64,000 nucleotides of DNA from Alternaria dauci (GCF_042100115.1 NC_091275.1:496001-560000), one strand, 5' to 3'; shown: positions 1 through 11,792, numbered from the stretch's first letter. The notes: generated by a model from the letters alone, not told the origin. Numbers and translations: made by a program.

Positions 1-303
1 TTGCACCATTGTACTACAATTGATCAGTGAGGACACATCCAATCCATCCTAGCGTGTCTCGGCTCGACTGGCGCGATCTTGCTAGCCTCTCATATCGTGA
101 CGATGACGAACGCCAACGAAACTCCAAACCACCTCACCTACACCGACACGAGCATCGCGTCGCATACACCAAGACCCGAAAACGAGTCCGATCTCTGAGA
201 AGCCTTCCGCGAGCAACTTCACAACAGCTAGTCTGACTCGCACATTCGCGATGCTAGAGCAACCCACGCGTCCCATGCCGACAAGGGTCAAACCGCGATA
301 GGC

Positions 304-2057
304 GTGTTCACCGACGTCGTCTTCGAAGAAATCTCTACGCCTTCACGGGTCGATCGGTCTAGCAGATATACTACGAATCCAAGACATAACGATGTGGTAC
401 GACACAACGATCCGCAAGACGTGCAACCCGACGCGACGTCGCATATACATCACATGAAGCGAGGTATTGATCCTGCCACACAAGTAGATCCGGCATGGGG
501 TAGGAAAGACGGCTTCCGTCCTGGTAGAGACTGTCCGACGCGACGCGAGTTCTGTAGTCCTCGATTGACATGGCTCAATGGTACCATCGTCTTCGCTTGC
601 AGCCTTTCGACTGCTCTGTCGGCTGTCTTTGTTCTTTTGGCAATGAAGGGTCAGCGCTATGGAAGCTATATGGCAACGGCTCGGAAGCAAGATTGAGCAT
701 CTCTGCAGCTATCCCCTGGACTGCCGTTGTGGCAAAGATCATCGAGCTATCATTTGTGACTGGTTTCGTGGCTTTTCTGGGCCAGGTCCTAAGTCGGAGA
801 GCTTTCTTCAACAAAGAGGGCCGTGGAGTGACCCTCTCAGAACTAACTATGTGGCGTTTGGTTGTGCAGCCCGGCACCCTTGTCTCACAGTTTGAGATTG
901 CGAGATATGCCGGACTTTCATTTCTTGGTATGCTTGCGTTGCTCAGCACTGTTTTGTCTACATTATATGTGACAGCTGCGACTGCACTTGTACAGCCGAT
1001 ACCAAGACAAGGCAACTGGCATGACAAAGTCATGTCTGGTCAAGTGAAGACCGACTTTGCTAATCTCAATCACATACAAAGTCGTTGCCAGCTTCCGGTA
1101 AACGACACGGTCGATGGGCCTGACTCTTGTTTGCAAATCGAGTACGCTGGGAAAAGTTTTTACAGTCTTGCGAAATTTCTCGCCAACTGGGACGACATGG
1201 TCAAAGGCAGTGACATTGTTCCGATGGACCAAAGGTACTGGCCCGCATTGATTGGGCTACCGTACGGCAACACGACAATCCTTCCTCAGTGGATTGATAT
1301 TAGCGACACTAAGTTACCGCCAGTGATCTTTTGCTCACGTCCTTGCAGGACGCACCGTTCGTAGATGACTGGGTATGTTCCACGGGTTAGCCATGCGCTT
1401 GTTATTGATCTTGCAGGAGCGACTAGTGCTGACTGACGGCAGAACTACACTTCCCCTTCGCCCGATACTTGGAAAACGCAACTGTTCAAAGCCAAGATTC
1501 AGTCACGAGAATATGCATCTGGTGGAGTCGACGATGCATCAAAGGGATGGCTAGTGACTCTTATCTCTACTTTGCTTGTCAATATCCTGATGCTTGTCTA
1601 TTTTGTTCTACAACCAGGGCTTGTCACAGACTTTTCTCAGTCCCCACAGCTGTTTGCGCTAGCTGTGAACTCGCCACCCACACCAGCCTTTGCAGGGAGC
1701 TGCGGGGGCGGACCTGAGGGCAAGGAATACAAACTGGCCTGGTCCATTAGCCACGAAGGTGGTCACGTTTTCATTGAGCCGGAGTCACAAAGAAAACCAG
1801 CGTCATTCGCTGATGACTTTGATGCCAGTTGCAATCCAGCTCATCATCAGACCGCAGCTACGAGGGGTAGTGGCTTGCCGTCCACTATGTCAGCAGCGTG
1901 GGACTACATCAAGTTCAACCCGAACCCACGCTCCAAAGAATTGAGAAGAGGAGGTTTAGCATCCGGTACCGAGCCGTTGCGGCCTTCACACACGACGCAA
2001 CGCGTATCGTCTTTGCATTCGCAGTACGAACTTGGAGACGTTGAGCCGCGAAAATAG
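304..2057 (+). pseudogene. Degraded multi-pass membrane protein of a Dothideomycete-expanded family
   Basis: I recognise the layout of a large uncharacterised fungal membrane protein family (usually about 600-700 aa; recalled, not searched). The first membrane helix (about 565-650, motif RLTWLNGTIVFA) is in frame 1. The second helix and following domain (about 690-1335, motifs ELSFVTGFVAFLGQVLSRRA and SELTMWRLVVQPGTL) are in frame 3, so a frameshift lies near 655-695. After residue text ISDTKLPP the expected extracellular domain of roughly 250 aa is missing. The C-terminal helix and tail (about 1455-2057, motifs SKGWLVTLISTLLVN and FALAVNSPPTPAFAGSCGGG) follow almost at once. No intron I can place restores the frame. 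Most likely a pseudogene; a sequencing error plus an unusual splice pattern is the alternative. The N-terminus before about 460 is unresolved and could begin before the window. Confidence 0.6.
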
Positions 2058-2353
2058 TCGTTCATAGCGCACCGAATGCATCAGGCGAAACTGAAGATCT
2101 GTGTGGTATTTGTCGGATGATCCGACTAAAACTGTATGTATTTTCGAGGTAAGGACAGTAGCTTTCCCAAACACAATCATCATGACAAGGCACCCTGGCA
2201 GCATGGAACCCGTCCATCCATCATTCTACAAGAATCTCGCCTATTCGTGTTTCCCTTGACACACTGACATGTGTACTTGCGGTCTATCGAATCATTAGCT
2301 TCGATCTCTCGGTATGAACCATTTGAACTTCTTACCGACACCAGGAGTGCTTC

Positions 2354-2572
2354 TTAGGAAGAGTTACCCCCACGGCCACCTGGGTCTTTGCCGCGAACGA
2401 TCGGTTCGGGATCAGCGTCACGAGCCATAGGGCAGTTTGGACGAGTAACCTGAGGGTCGGCGTCACGAGCAAGGCGGCAGTTTGGGCGAGTGATCTGAGG
2501 ATCTGGGTTTGCAACTGGAGCGGCAACAGCCATGGTGACGAGCAAAGAGACGAAGAGGGCTGTAAGCTGCAT
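2354..2572 (-). CDS. Small secreted protein with two 15-residue tandem repeats
   Basis: A 72-aa protein starting at the ATG at 2572; a longer frame reaches a TTG at 2587 but has no better ATG. Residues 1-18 form a clear signal peptide (MQLTALFVSLLVTMAVAA). The mature part holds two near-identical units of 15 residues, DPQ(I/V)TRPNC(R/P)(L/M)ARDA, and a partial third unit, then a Gly-rich tail. Each unit has one Cys, the only two Cys in the mature peptide. The repeat is also visible in the DNA with a 45-nt period (from 2412 and 2457). There is no KR/RR Kex2 site between the units, so a classical kexin-processed pheromone or dikaritin precursor is not supported. Function unknown; candidate effector, antimicrobial or structural small secreted peptide. 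Confidence 0.72.
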   Translation of the reverse strand: MQLTALFVSLLVTMAVAAPVANPDPQITRPNCRLARDADPQVTRPNCPMARDADPEPIVRGKDPGGRGGNSS

Positions 2573-2655
2573 AGTGATTGATGACAAGGTCAGGTCAAGA
2601 TTGTTGAGGCGATGGTTGCTGTTTGTCTACTAAATGAGCTGGTTTTGCGATGCTC

Positions 2656-2663
2656 TTTATATC
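2656..2663 (-). promoter_or_regulatory. TATA-like box for the small secreted peptide gene
   Basis: On the minus strand the sequence GATATAAA lies about 85 nt upstream of the ATG at 2572, a usual place for a TATA box in a strongly expressed fungal gene. Inference from position and sequence only. Confidence 0.45.
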
Positions 2664-3801
2664 TTTCTTCGTCTAGTCGTCTCCGGGCATCCTTTTACTA
2701 GCGAATTCTCTCATTTGAGGGAACTAGTCGTCTCCGGTGACTCGCGTTGTCAAGTCTGACGTGAGATGTTCGTTGTAGCTTGTTGGTGGATTTGAAGGAT
2801 TTTGAAATGACCATATGCGTGATGTTTACGATACTAATGTGGCTGCTTGTTGCGAAGTTCCCCACCCGGGCGTACAAGAGCGTGAGCATGCACTGACATT
2901 CCGCGGACTTCGACCTGATGCGGATGCAAAGCCCCACCGCTTTACATCAATAGTTGTTATTCAAGCACAAGAGCATAAATGTTCGTAGGATATAGCTTAG
3001 ATTAATGTAGATCGAATTATCAAGACGGGTCAATGATGTACGATAGCATAATACTTTGCCAAAGTATTTGTCACAGCCCTGGAGAATCCTAATGCCATCG
3101 AGACGAAATTGACAGTCTGAGTTGCCAGGCTTCAATGAGTATACTCCGTCGAAGTGGCCCTACTCAAAGATCGAGATTCCACAGCAACGGGCGTTCAATG
3201 TCACACAAGGAATCGGACCTCATCCAGAAGATCCAAAGGCATTCTTGCACACTCGTAGACACATAATAAAGTAGGTATTCGGTCTGAATGTACATCTTTG
3301 CGCCTTTCATGACTCGGGATGCTGGACGTGCAATTGAAATGAGTAAAACGTTGCTCATGAAATGGAGTGATGTATGGCGCAATCTAGACAAGTCGCGTAG
3401 CTACTCTAAGAAAGAAAATGAATCAACTGCCCTGGTAGGAAGATTATTGGGTCGTAAAGGACGTGCATAGTATCATAAGCTCTAAACTGGTACTTCTTGC
3501 CTGACCGGCTGCTATGGTTGTGACATACCCTATGGTATGGGAAGTTTTGATTCTTGGCAACATGACTGTGCGTCGGTCCCCCAACATAATCACTTAGGTC
3601 ACTCGATCATATGATGCCAAATCACGTGGCTGTGGATGCCTGGGGCTGTACCTACCCGAATACTCCACCATGACGTCTACTTCTCCCAGATAAAGACATG
3701 ACTCTGGAATCAAGCCACGTAAAAGACGGTCGAACTCCCGAAGCACGTCTTATTGCAGATTAACACTGGTTGCTTGAGATCGCAATCCCCCTTCCAACGA
3801 T
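2664..3801. other. Intergenic region, no supported gene
   Basis: About 1.1 kb between the divergently transcribed small secreted peptide gene and the DUF3632 gene, parts of it AT-rich. Only short, overlapping frames without domains occur. It must hold both promoters. I see no repeat or RNA gene. Confidence 0.5.
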
Positions 3802-4728
3802 ATGACCACCATTCTCAACACCCCAGGTGTCTATCCGCCAAATAACGTCTTGCCGCATATAAGTGCTACTCTCACGTCAAGCAACTACGCTTGTCTAGTA
3901 GTCGAAACAGCGAAAAACCTCATCGAAACCGTCACCACCTCTTCCGACCGCAACTCGGCACTCTGGGAACTGTGGACGGCCTTCTTCGAAGCCGTTGTAT
4001 CTTCATCTTCACCTGATCCCCACATCGCTCTCCTCGACGCCATCCGCGCGCATCCACCTACCCTGCCCAGTAACCCATCAAGAACAAGATACGATGTAGG
4101 GAAGTCAGATCGCAGCCATACTGAAGCCGACGGCAAACTACATTGGTCGAAACTCCCGCAATTTGGTTGGGAGTGGTACGACACTTACGCTACCCTTCAC
4201 CAATGGCGTGATTGGACCAGCATACACGATCCAGATGCTCAAGGCCGTTCGCCTGATTTCAAGTCGAGTAGTACTGGCGATCAACTATGGCTTCGCTTTG
4301 TCAACTTCTCAGCCATGCTGCTGAAATGCAGCAAGGAACAGCTTGCAGATGACACTATATGGGTCTTTTACACCTGTAAGGAGGTGCTCGAGCATGAGAA
4401 GCCTCTATCCCGTGAGCCTCAAACGCACAGGATGTCGACTGAGCAGTTGTGGGCGCTGGATGTTCGCGTCGCAGCGATCTGGGTGCGAGATGGAGCATTG
4501 GCACTATGGAACACAGACTATGAAGACCTGAGAAAAGGTTGGGAGGCGGCCTTAGACGAACCGACAGACTTGTGGCCAAGAGAGGACGGACTGAACAGGG
4601 AACGGTGGCAGCTATGGGAGGAACGGCTTTTGGATTTGAGTACAGATGAGGTTCATCTCGACGAGGAGACCAGGAGCGTGGCCAAAAAGGCGTATGAAGT
4701 GGTCGAGGACCTTTTGTCGAATTTCTGA
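3802..4728 (+). CDS. DUF3632-type protein of unknown function
   Basis: A single-exon 308-aa protein starting at the ATG at 3802. It is rich in Trp and acidic residues, has no signal peptide or membrane segment, and looks soluble and cytosolic. The pattern of aromatic motifs (LWELWTAFFEAV near residue 54, QFGWEWYDTYATLHQWRDW around 120-138, and WLRFVNFSAMLL around 163) resembles the fungal DUF3632 family as I remember it. No catalytic motif is evident. The 3' end faces the BTB-domain gene tail to tail with about 100 nt between the stops. Confidence 0.78.
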   Translation: MTTILNTPGVYPPNNVLPHISATLTSSNYACLVVETAKNLIETVTTSSDRNSALWELWTAFFEAVVSSSSPDPHIALLDAIRAHPPTLPSNPSRTRYDVGKSDRSHTEADGKLHWSKLPQFGWEWYDTYATLHQWRDWTSIHDPDAQGRSPDFKSSSTGDQLWLRFVNFSAMLLKCSKEQLADDTIWVFYTCKEVLEHEKPLSREPQTHRMSTEQLWALDVRVAAIWVRDGALALWNTDYEDLRKGWEAALDEPTDLWPREDGLNRERWQLWEERLLDLSTDEVHLDEETRSVAKKAYEVVEDLLSNF

Positions 4729-4832
4729 TCCTAATTCCGGCCACCAGCCGCAAACCACGTGCCCGCATGTAACATACCTGATAGCATAGCTACTTCCGAA
4801 CTTACATGACAAAAAATGAACACCCATCTCCA

Positions 4833-5894
4833 TCAATCGTATTCATAATCGTCTTTCTTTTGAGGAACACAGTTCTCGATCCTGTGGACCTTATCCGCAT
4901 CTTGGGTTTCGGATGGAACGCAGTCGATACACAGGCCATGTTTGCCACGGGATTTGCGTAGTCTCTCAGCACGCCCTGCTCTAAATCCAGGCTCCACATG
5001 CCTTGCATCTGAACAGGTTGCAAATTCCTTGGGAAAGACTGGATCTGTCATTTCTTCCATGTTTTGAATCACCTCCGATATAGTACCAGTGAGTATTTCC
5101 AGGGGCGAGAGGGTATTCATTCGAAGAAGTTCGATGTACCTGAGAGCATGACGAGTTCCCCATGCGCATTTACAGCAAGGGTTTTCTACTGTGTAGGCAT
5201 CCATCGATCCAAAGAACACAATTTGCTGTAATTCTGTGTGCAGCCGGTTTCTTCGCTCTTCTAGTTGATCTGCCACCAGAGTGTTAACAAAAATCTCGAG
5301 GTGCTCGGCAAACTTGAGACTTACAAAGAACTTGCCGTGGAAGCCACTCAGTCAGATCGTCCATTTGATCAGCGAGCTGGAAAAAGGAATCTGCATGATG
5401 ATATATCATCTTTAGTGTGATCTCACTGAAAGCTTGTGCATCGTTGAAAATATACGCGGCAGCCATAAGATAAGCCAACTCTGAGATATCCGTGATATCC
5501 TTGGGGCTCAGCCATAGTTTGCTGGCGTGTTGTAGAGCAACGTCCAAATCCAATTTGTTGGCAGCGACAGCAACTTCCAAGATATCCGGAGGACACAGAG
5601 ACTGTGGTATTGCATCGTTCCGGAAATGTATAACGTTACAGATAATCTCTAAAGGTTCTGCATCATCCTCTGGCATAGAAATCTCCTTGGGATTGTTGCT
5701 GTCCAAATCCTGCCCTTCAGCAAAGTGTGGTCCAAACAACGCCCTGAAATATGGCGATGCATTTTTGAGAATAAAGGAAAAGAGATCAAGATCTCCTTTT
5801 TATTCGAACCAACCACGAGGACAACGTCTCCGTTTGTAGCAATCCCTGTCCGCGTGATCATTGTGTCATCGTTGTTGTTGTCGGCGGCTTCCAT
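4833..5894 (-). CDS. BTB/POZ domain protein with an apparent 1-nt frameshift
   Basis: Two exons, 5894-5325 and 5269-4833, separated by a 55-nt intron (GTAAGT...GTTAAC...CAG). The start (ATG at 5892-5894) leads into a BTB-like N-terminus with NGDVVLVVG and a hydrophobic ISFPLFS strand, then ASPYFRALFGPHFAEGQ, the usual BTB core. These two parts are in different frames. The switch falls at a five-T run (5762-5766, poly-A on the coding strand), and one extra base there would give an open 335-aa protein; the present length is one nucleotide short of a multiple of three. The C-terminal half is Cys-containing (ENPCCKCAW) and of unknown role. Family members are often substrate adaptors for cullin-3 ligases, but none of that is visible here. 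Either a sequencing error in a homopolymer or a recent pseudogene. Confidence 0.66.
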
Positions 5895-7612
5895 CTTCCG
5901 TCCAGGATGCGCGAAAAGGATGAAAAATGTTTGTACTTCGAACGACGACGAGCTTGCGAAAGCGTAGGTGTGAGTAGACTAAACCCTACGACGTATCACG
6001 TTGAGCTGCCCATGGGATGTATGAACTCGCCATAGAACTTCTACGAGTTCGAGGGCTGTATCCCAGTACCTCGCCCTTGCGAAGGGTGATTACGTCATGC
6101 AAAGTAAAACTACCCGCGCCACATCATCAATTCTCCGCCTACCAAACATTCGATGAGATATGGAAGGCATGAGCACGCGGAGTAAGGGTTTTCGCTCCGT
6201 TGCATCCCTCCTAATCGATTTCAGTATTGGTCCAGGCGCGTCTGGCTGGTCGTCGTGCATTAACTAGGTGCACACGCATTTGACACTGCTGGTGCTAAAT
6301 ACATGATGTCAAAAGCTTTCGTTCCAGATGAAGAACTGTTAAGGTTTTGTTCGACATCTACGATTGTTTGAATGCGCTACTCGCGCGATTTCGCGGAGCG
6401 TTGCGGAGTTTCAGGGCGTCCAACTGATGAGGAGCTCACAATGACGACCACCACATCTCGAAAGGTGTTAAGAAGCCTGGCTGTATGCTTCAAAAGCCAC
6501 TTGTTCTTGTCTCCTGGTGATAGCGCACGAGTTATCAGGTAAGAAGCGGAACAATTGTAGTGTATGGGACGAGTATCTTGCGGCGCTTTCCTAGTCTCGT
6601 GCTCAAAAACTTTAGACATCCAGTAAACTTCACATCGCTCTCAGCACCACACATACAGCAGACTGGGGTGCTCCCAGTAGATGAAGAAAGCTTCCAGCAA
6701 GGATGTTTTATAACCCACTTCGCTCTAGATCCTGAGCTGCGGCGTCCTCTCGCAGATTGGTTCCTCCTGAATGATATATCCCGAACCATGATCCGACCTT
6801 CCTAACACAATATATATCTTTGTTCTACCCCTGTAAAATACGCGGTCTCCTCGCACGAACTGCTATCGAGGTTAGTAAGTGGTAAGATCTATAATTGTTG
6901 CAGTACAAGTCAGGACTTCTCTAGGAGACCCAAAGACAAGAACACATGCAGGCATGCTACATGTTCTGCCCACACAAAAAAAACGTTGTCGAGACCTACA
7001 ATCGGTAGTTTGACTTCTCCACACATCGAGCGTAGCGATTCACTATTGGGCAAAAGGACGCCTTGAAGGTTCTCCAAAGCTTGTAGGTGTGCGAGGATGG
7101 GTATAGTTATGAGCGGCCAAAACCTCCTCCTCTTGCATGCGACAAGCTCCCGGATTTATACCCTTGCTTCCTGTTCACAGATCTGGTTGCCAAGAGATAC
7201 GTGGCATGACGAAACGACCGCAATATGCAGTCATCAGCGGATGCGGGCTTTTGGCTTACGGTGTACTCGCTAGTTTGTCATTGGAATACTATACACACAT
7301 GGTATAGCGAGAAACGCTAACAGTCGTTGATGTTTCTCCTATAAGGCAGAATCTAGCTACAAGTCTTCCGGTGAGCTGCAAACGGCTGCATGCATCAGGT
7401 ATCGAGTATCACGTCATCTGAGTTTGAAGTGATAGGCTCTTGGAATAGCAAGGCTGAAGCGTTTGCTGCCATGCATATCTAGTGAAGCAATACGACAGAG
7501 TGACCCATTTCCTGCTTCCGAAAAAATGGCGACTGCTTTCCAGGGTCGATCCATAAACCGCTCTCAGAGAAGGTGCGGCTTTGGATCTCGCCGAACCGCC
7601 GCTGGAAAAAAA
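5895..7612. other. Gene-poor gap with a diverged copy of a neighbouring 3' exon
   Basis: About 1.7 kb without a convincing gene. The piece at roughly 6547-6603 is similar, at about three bases in four by eye, to 7644-7700, which lies in the last exon of the coiled-coil gene. On the minus strand both encode a tail of the form ST(R/K)LxKxRK..(V/I)PY..IV. The rest holds short unrelated frames only. Confidence 0.5.
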
Positions 7613-10192
7613 CTACTTGATGTGAGCGAATGTCTGAGGTTTAACAATTTTGATGTACGGGATGACAGCCTTGCGTTGCTTTGCTAGTTTCGTACTGCAG
7701 GTGCTCGGAAATTCCAGACCACTGTCATCCCCAATACTCCGTTTCCGCGGGTTGGGTCGCTGCTCGGAATGCACATTGGGATGCCTGCTCAATGTCCCGA
7801 CGCGCGGAGATTTATGTCGGCGCTCCACAGGCCTCGCAGTATCATGCGATAGCATATGCCTCGCTCGTTCCTATCACCCAGTTAGTGTTCTGGTTCTCCT
7901 CTTCCTAGGCGTATCACATACCTCAGCCATCAGATGGCCCCACAGCTTACAGCAGAATGGACACGCCTCGCTTTCCTCAGCCTCACAGTCCTGTAGATAC
8001 TTCTCTTCCCACTCATCTAATCCCATCTCGACGTCTAGCACCCTCGACGCCTTCGGCACATTCATTGGCGTGATCGACGGAGCAAGTCTCGGACTGATCA
8101 TGTCTAACCATGCTACCACTGGATCAGCAGCCGTCTTACCCTCTGGAATGACGATACTGCTACGTCGATACAACGCTTCATCATCCGACTCATAGCCAAT
8201 CTCTTCAAGCGCACCATACTTCCGGCCTTCATCCGCTTCACCCGACCCCTCATCTTCACCGTTTTCGTGTACCTCATCCTCGCCCCCATCTTTCCCATCC
8301 TCATCACCCCCCACAGACCCCTCACTACCCTCGCTACCCCCCTCCTCAACTTCCACAACCCCCCACACCCCATCATCATCTTCCGTCCACCTCTCTCCAC
8401 CCATCAACGGGCTACGTATGGTCTTCTCATCCACATCCAACATATCAATCGCAGCAATCTTCAGCGCCAAAGATACTCCAGGTCTACTTTCCGCAGGCGG
8501 CGCAACAGGTATGTTACCGCTCGGCCACAGTTTGGGTAAGTTTACGGCGAACGTTCTCCACTGGGTTGACTTACCGTTGGCGAGCCACTTGGAGCGGTAG
8601 ATGGAAAGTGTGGAGGAGAGGCCGCGTGTGGAAAGATGGTGTTCTGCTTGTGCTACTGCGCGGGCGAAGGTGACAGGGGAGGATGGGGAGAGAGGCGGTG
8701 ATGAGGTTAAAACGGAGGGTCGGCGGATACGTGTTAATCGTGTTTTGGTCGGATTGGGACTTTTGATGCGACTTTTCGATCCGGGCTGATCCGTGCTCTC
8801 TCCAACCTTGACCTCTTCCTGAATTTTCGTAGCCTCTTCCTCATACTCTTCCTCTTCCTCTTCCCCATCCACCTCTTCTTCGTCCCACGCCGGATTCGGG
8901 GACCGCGGATCCCCCCACTCCCCCTCTCTCGTCCAAAAATAATAATGCGGAACCTCACAGCTAGGAAACCTAACAAAAAACAACCTCTCCAACACCCTTT
9001 CCTCCTCCATCCCACACCTCCTTAAAGTTCCTCCCTTCCCAACATCCTCCCAATCTAAATACGCACCCACATACCCCATCGCACCCGGCCTCCACGCCGA
9101 AGTCTCATACACATCCTGCGCCAACCTCCTCTTATTCCTCTTCCTCTGCGCATGTCTCGCCGCTCTCTCTTCCCTCATGGCTTGCGCTCTGCCCTTGACC
9201 CGTAACAACTTCCTATTCTCTAGATGCCACTTCTGATACGTGTCCGCTAACACTTTGCTCTCGTTGCGAGATCCGAGTTGGAAATACATGTGTGCATTCC
9301 ATCCTTGGACGAGGGTACGTTCCGCCCAGTCTGTACCGGCTTCGATGATGGCCTTGCGGAGAGGGCCGGTTAGGTGGCCGTTGCGTGCTGCGGAGCGGGC
9401 GGTTGGGGAGAGGATGGGACAGAAGTCTGGGTCGATGCCGGCGGGATATTTGGAGCCTGGTAAGACGATTTTTTCTCTGGTGTAGGTCGTGATGAGCTTG
9501 AGTGGTGCGTAAGGTACAGTTCGTGGTTTTGGCTCGAAGAAGGAAAAGAATTGTGGTGGGTTAGCATCAGGTAGTTTTTCGTATGGCCACTCGAGAAGGC
9601 GGAGGCGGCAATCTGGTTTGATGTCGCGATCAACTGATTCCGGACTTGATTCTGTGGACGTCGAGTTCCAAGATTCGTCGCTGAGAACTTGGCCAAATTC
9701 CTCGTGCGTATACTCGTTTCGACTGTTTTCTTGGGCTTCAAAGTCGGCGTCGCTGACAGTGTCATCGCTAACGCTTTCGTCGCGCTCTCTCCTCTTTTCC
9801 TTTTCGATTCTCCGCTTGTGCTTTTCTTCAATCTGTCTTTGTCTTTCGGCGGCAATTCTCTCTTCCTCTTCCTTTGCTTCTTGTCGCTTTCGCTCAAGTG
9901 CCTGTACGGCATCTCGCTCCGCACGTTTCCGCTCTTCATCGTTATGTTTTAGAGCCAATGCCATCTCAGCCTTCTTCATATCCTTGCGATAGATCCCGCG
10001 CTCTTTTGCTTGATCGACAAGCTCCTTGTAGTTATAATTGTCGTATTCAGAGTTTGTCTTGTTCTCATCACGCACTTTGTGTGTGCCGCCACGTCTGTGC
10101 GCGGCAGCTTGACGGGCCATGCTGGGTTCCGGAGGCTCCGGTGAGCCTTCATAAAGCGCGGGATTATCCTTTTTTGGTTTGCCTTTGGGCAT
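7613..10192 (-). CDS. Large acidic coiled-coil protein with SAP-like N-terminus
   Basis: The ATG at 10192 opens a long frame running to 7922. A canonical intron (7921-7871, GTATGT, branch CACTAAC, acceptor GATAG) joins it to a last exon of 258 nt, giving 842 aa; without splicing it would stop at 7874 with 772 aa. Residues about 50-85 (YKELVDQAKERGIYRKDMKK) resemble a SAP-type DNA-binding helix pair. Residues 85-140 are a strongly charged coiled coil rich in K, E and R. Two later stretches are almost pure Glu/Gly/Asp. A CPFCCKLWGH motif close to the splice site could bind metal but has only three Cys/His pairs at most. No enzyme signature. Probably nuclear, function unknown. Confidence 0.72.
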
Positions 10193-10582
10193 GATGAGTA
10201 TGAAGATGGTGTTGAAAGTCTTGCTATTAGCAATTGAACATCAGACAAAGGTCAGCTTGTTAGTGGAGAGCAAAACTTCGAGAAAATATTCGGGTAGCAT
10301 TCGAGCTGTGCTGCAATTCTGTATGTGTAAGCCATTTGTACCTGCTGGGTACACGTCTTTCACGAGGCATCTGTCAAAGACATGCGCACAACCTGCTTTG
10401 TGCCTATGTCTACTCTTTGTCTGTGTCAGCATCCAGTCAGCATTGCCTCGAGGTCAAAGTAAACACAATGCACACGGCATTATATCACGTTGAAGGTGCA
10501 CTGGAAGAGTTGATTCGTAAGGGTCTAGGGTATCTCACTATAGCGCGTTAACTTACATGCAATCGTATTGATAGGAAGTAGC
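10193..10582. other. Intergenic region, promoter of the coiled-coil gene
   Basis: 390 nt between the start of the coiled-coil gene and the stop of the glutaminyl cyclase gene, both on the minus strand. Nothing else recognisable. Confidence 0.5.
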
Positions 10583-11792
10583 TTACAGTTCCGATTTCTC
10601 GGCACCCACCTCCCGCTTCTTTGCACCCAAGTCGAAAAAGCCCTCTAGCTCCATCCACTCTGCCGTGAATGCCATGACCAGTTTCGTCCAGTCTTCAACC
10701 GTGTCCATGTCTAGATGCTCTCCGTCGTCTTCCATTGTGTGCCACACTCTTGGAAAGGGCGTTGGTATCATGTGCAGAATCTCCACGCCGCGCGCCATGA
10801 AGGGAACGTGGTCGTCCTCCACAAAGCCGCCCATGAATGCACCATTTTGTTTGTTGGCGTCGGGCAGGAAGGGGCGTTCGGCGCGGGGCTTCTTGTCCTT
10901 GCGCTTGGACATTTTGGACTCGTGGTTGGGAGAAGACTTCATCAAGCCCAGCTTCTGCAGGCGTGCCTCTGCAGTTGCCATGTGCTTATACGCCCAGTGT
11001 GTGGTCTTGAAGTAGGACGGGACTTTTGGGCCCTTTGAGCCGAGGAGGTCGAGCAAGAGGAACAAGTCGATGGAATCGAGCGGTGTGCGGTATATTGAGG
11101 ATGCGGCGTGGAAAGTCGACTCCCAGTCTTCGGCGAGAGCTCTGTGCACGTGTCAGCTATAAACTGTAGGAGAGTGGATTTGATTCATACCGCGCGCCGT
11201 ACAGACTGTCCGTGTCGGTCCACGTCTTGAACGCCTCCTCGCCGTCCAGTAACAGTATCTGCACGCCCTTGTGCTCCACGTCAAAGTCGTCCGGGTCTGC
11301 CGCAGCCCATTTCTTTGTCAGCGCCGCGTCGATGCTGCGGGCGACGTGCAAGATCATGGCGCATGGGGCCGCGCTGTCGATGGCTCCAATGAAGCCTGTG
11401 GGTGTGTACTTGCTGTCGTAGTGTGCCACCAAAGCCAGGCGCGAAACATCGCCCTCTGAGCTGCCCGGCGGATCGCGCGTCGCAATAATATTGACAAACG
11501 GCACTTCCTTGCCTTTGCTTACCGGCGTCGTCGACGTCGAGTTGTGCATTTCTACCCGCCATTCCGGCAACTGCGACTTGAAGAAGTTCAGAAAATGCTG
11601 GCGTACAAGGGCATTGCCGTCCGTTCCAGAGACTCTGGGGATCAAAATGGGCGCCAGTATCGAGCCTTTCTTTATATCAAAGTCTTCGCCCGGCCCGGGC
11701 AGGTGTTTGAGCGTCTCATCGCTGAGGCCCTGGTAGGCGTATCCGAGGGATAGGAATGAAATGAGCGACAGCAGCGCAAGTCCAAACAACAT
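10583..11792 (-). CDS. Glutaminyl-peptide cyclotransferase, peptidase M28 fold
   Basis: Two exons (11792-11191, 11141-10583; 49-nt intron) encode 386 aa. A signal peptide or anchor occupies residues 1-20 (LFGLALLSLISFLSLGYAYQ). The zinc-site motifs of the glutaminyl cyclase branch of M28 are visible in order: ALVAHYDSKY, AIDSAAPCAMIL (metal-binding Asp), LLLDGEEAF (catalytic Glu), FVEDDHVPFMARG (Asp near the active site) and HMIPTPFPRVWHTMEDDGEH (metal His). Family members convert N-terminal Gln to pyroglutamate on secretory proteins, which protects them from aminopeptidases. Likely secretory pathway lumen or extracellular. Its start lies 388 nt from the start of the divergent mitochondrial gene. 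Confidence 0.88.

Noticed and set aside
650..691. A 42-nt GT...AG stretch that might be an intron in the damaged membrane-protein gene
   Set aside because: Its length is a multiple of three, so removing it does not join the two frames; it is also shorter than the other introns here.
9370..9992. Several frames of 80-190 codons on both strands
   Set aside because: They are shadows of the low-complexity charged coding sequence of the coiled-coil gene.
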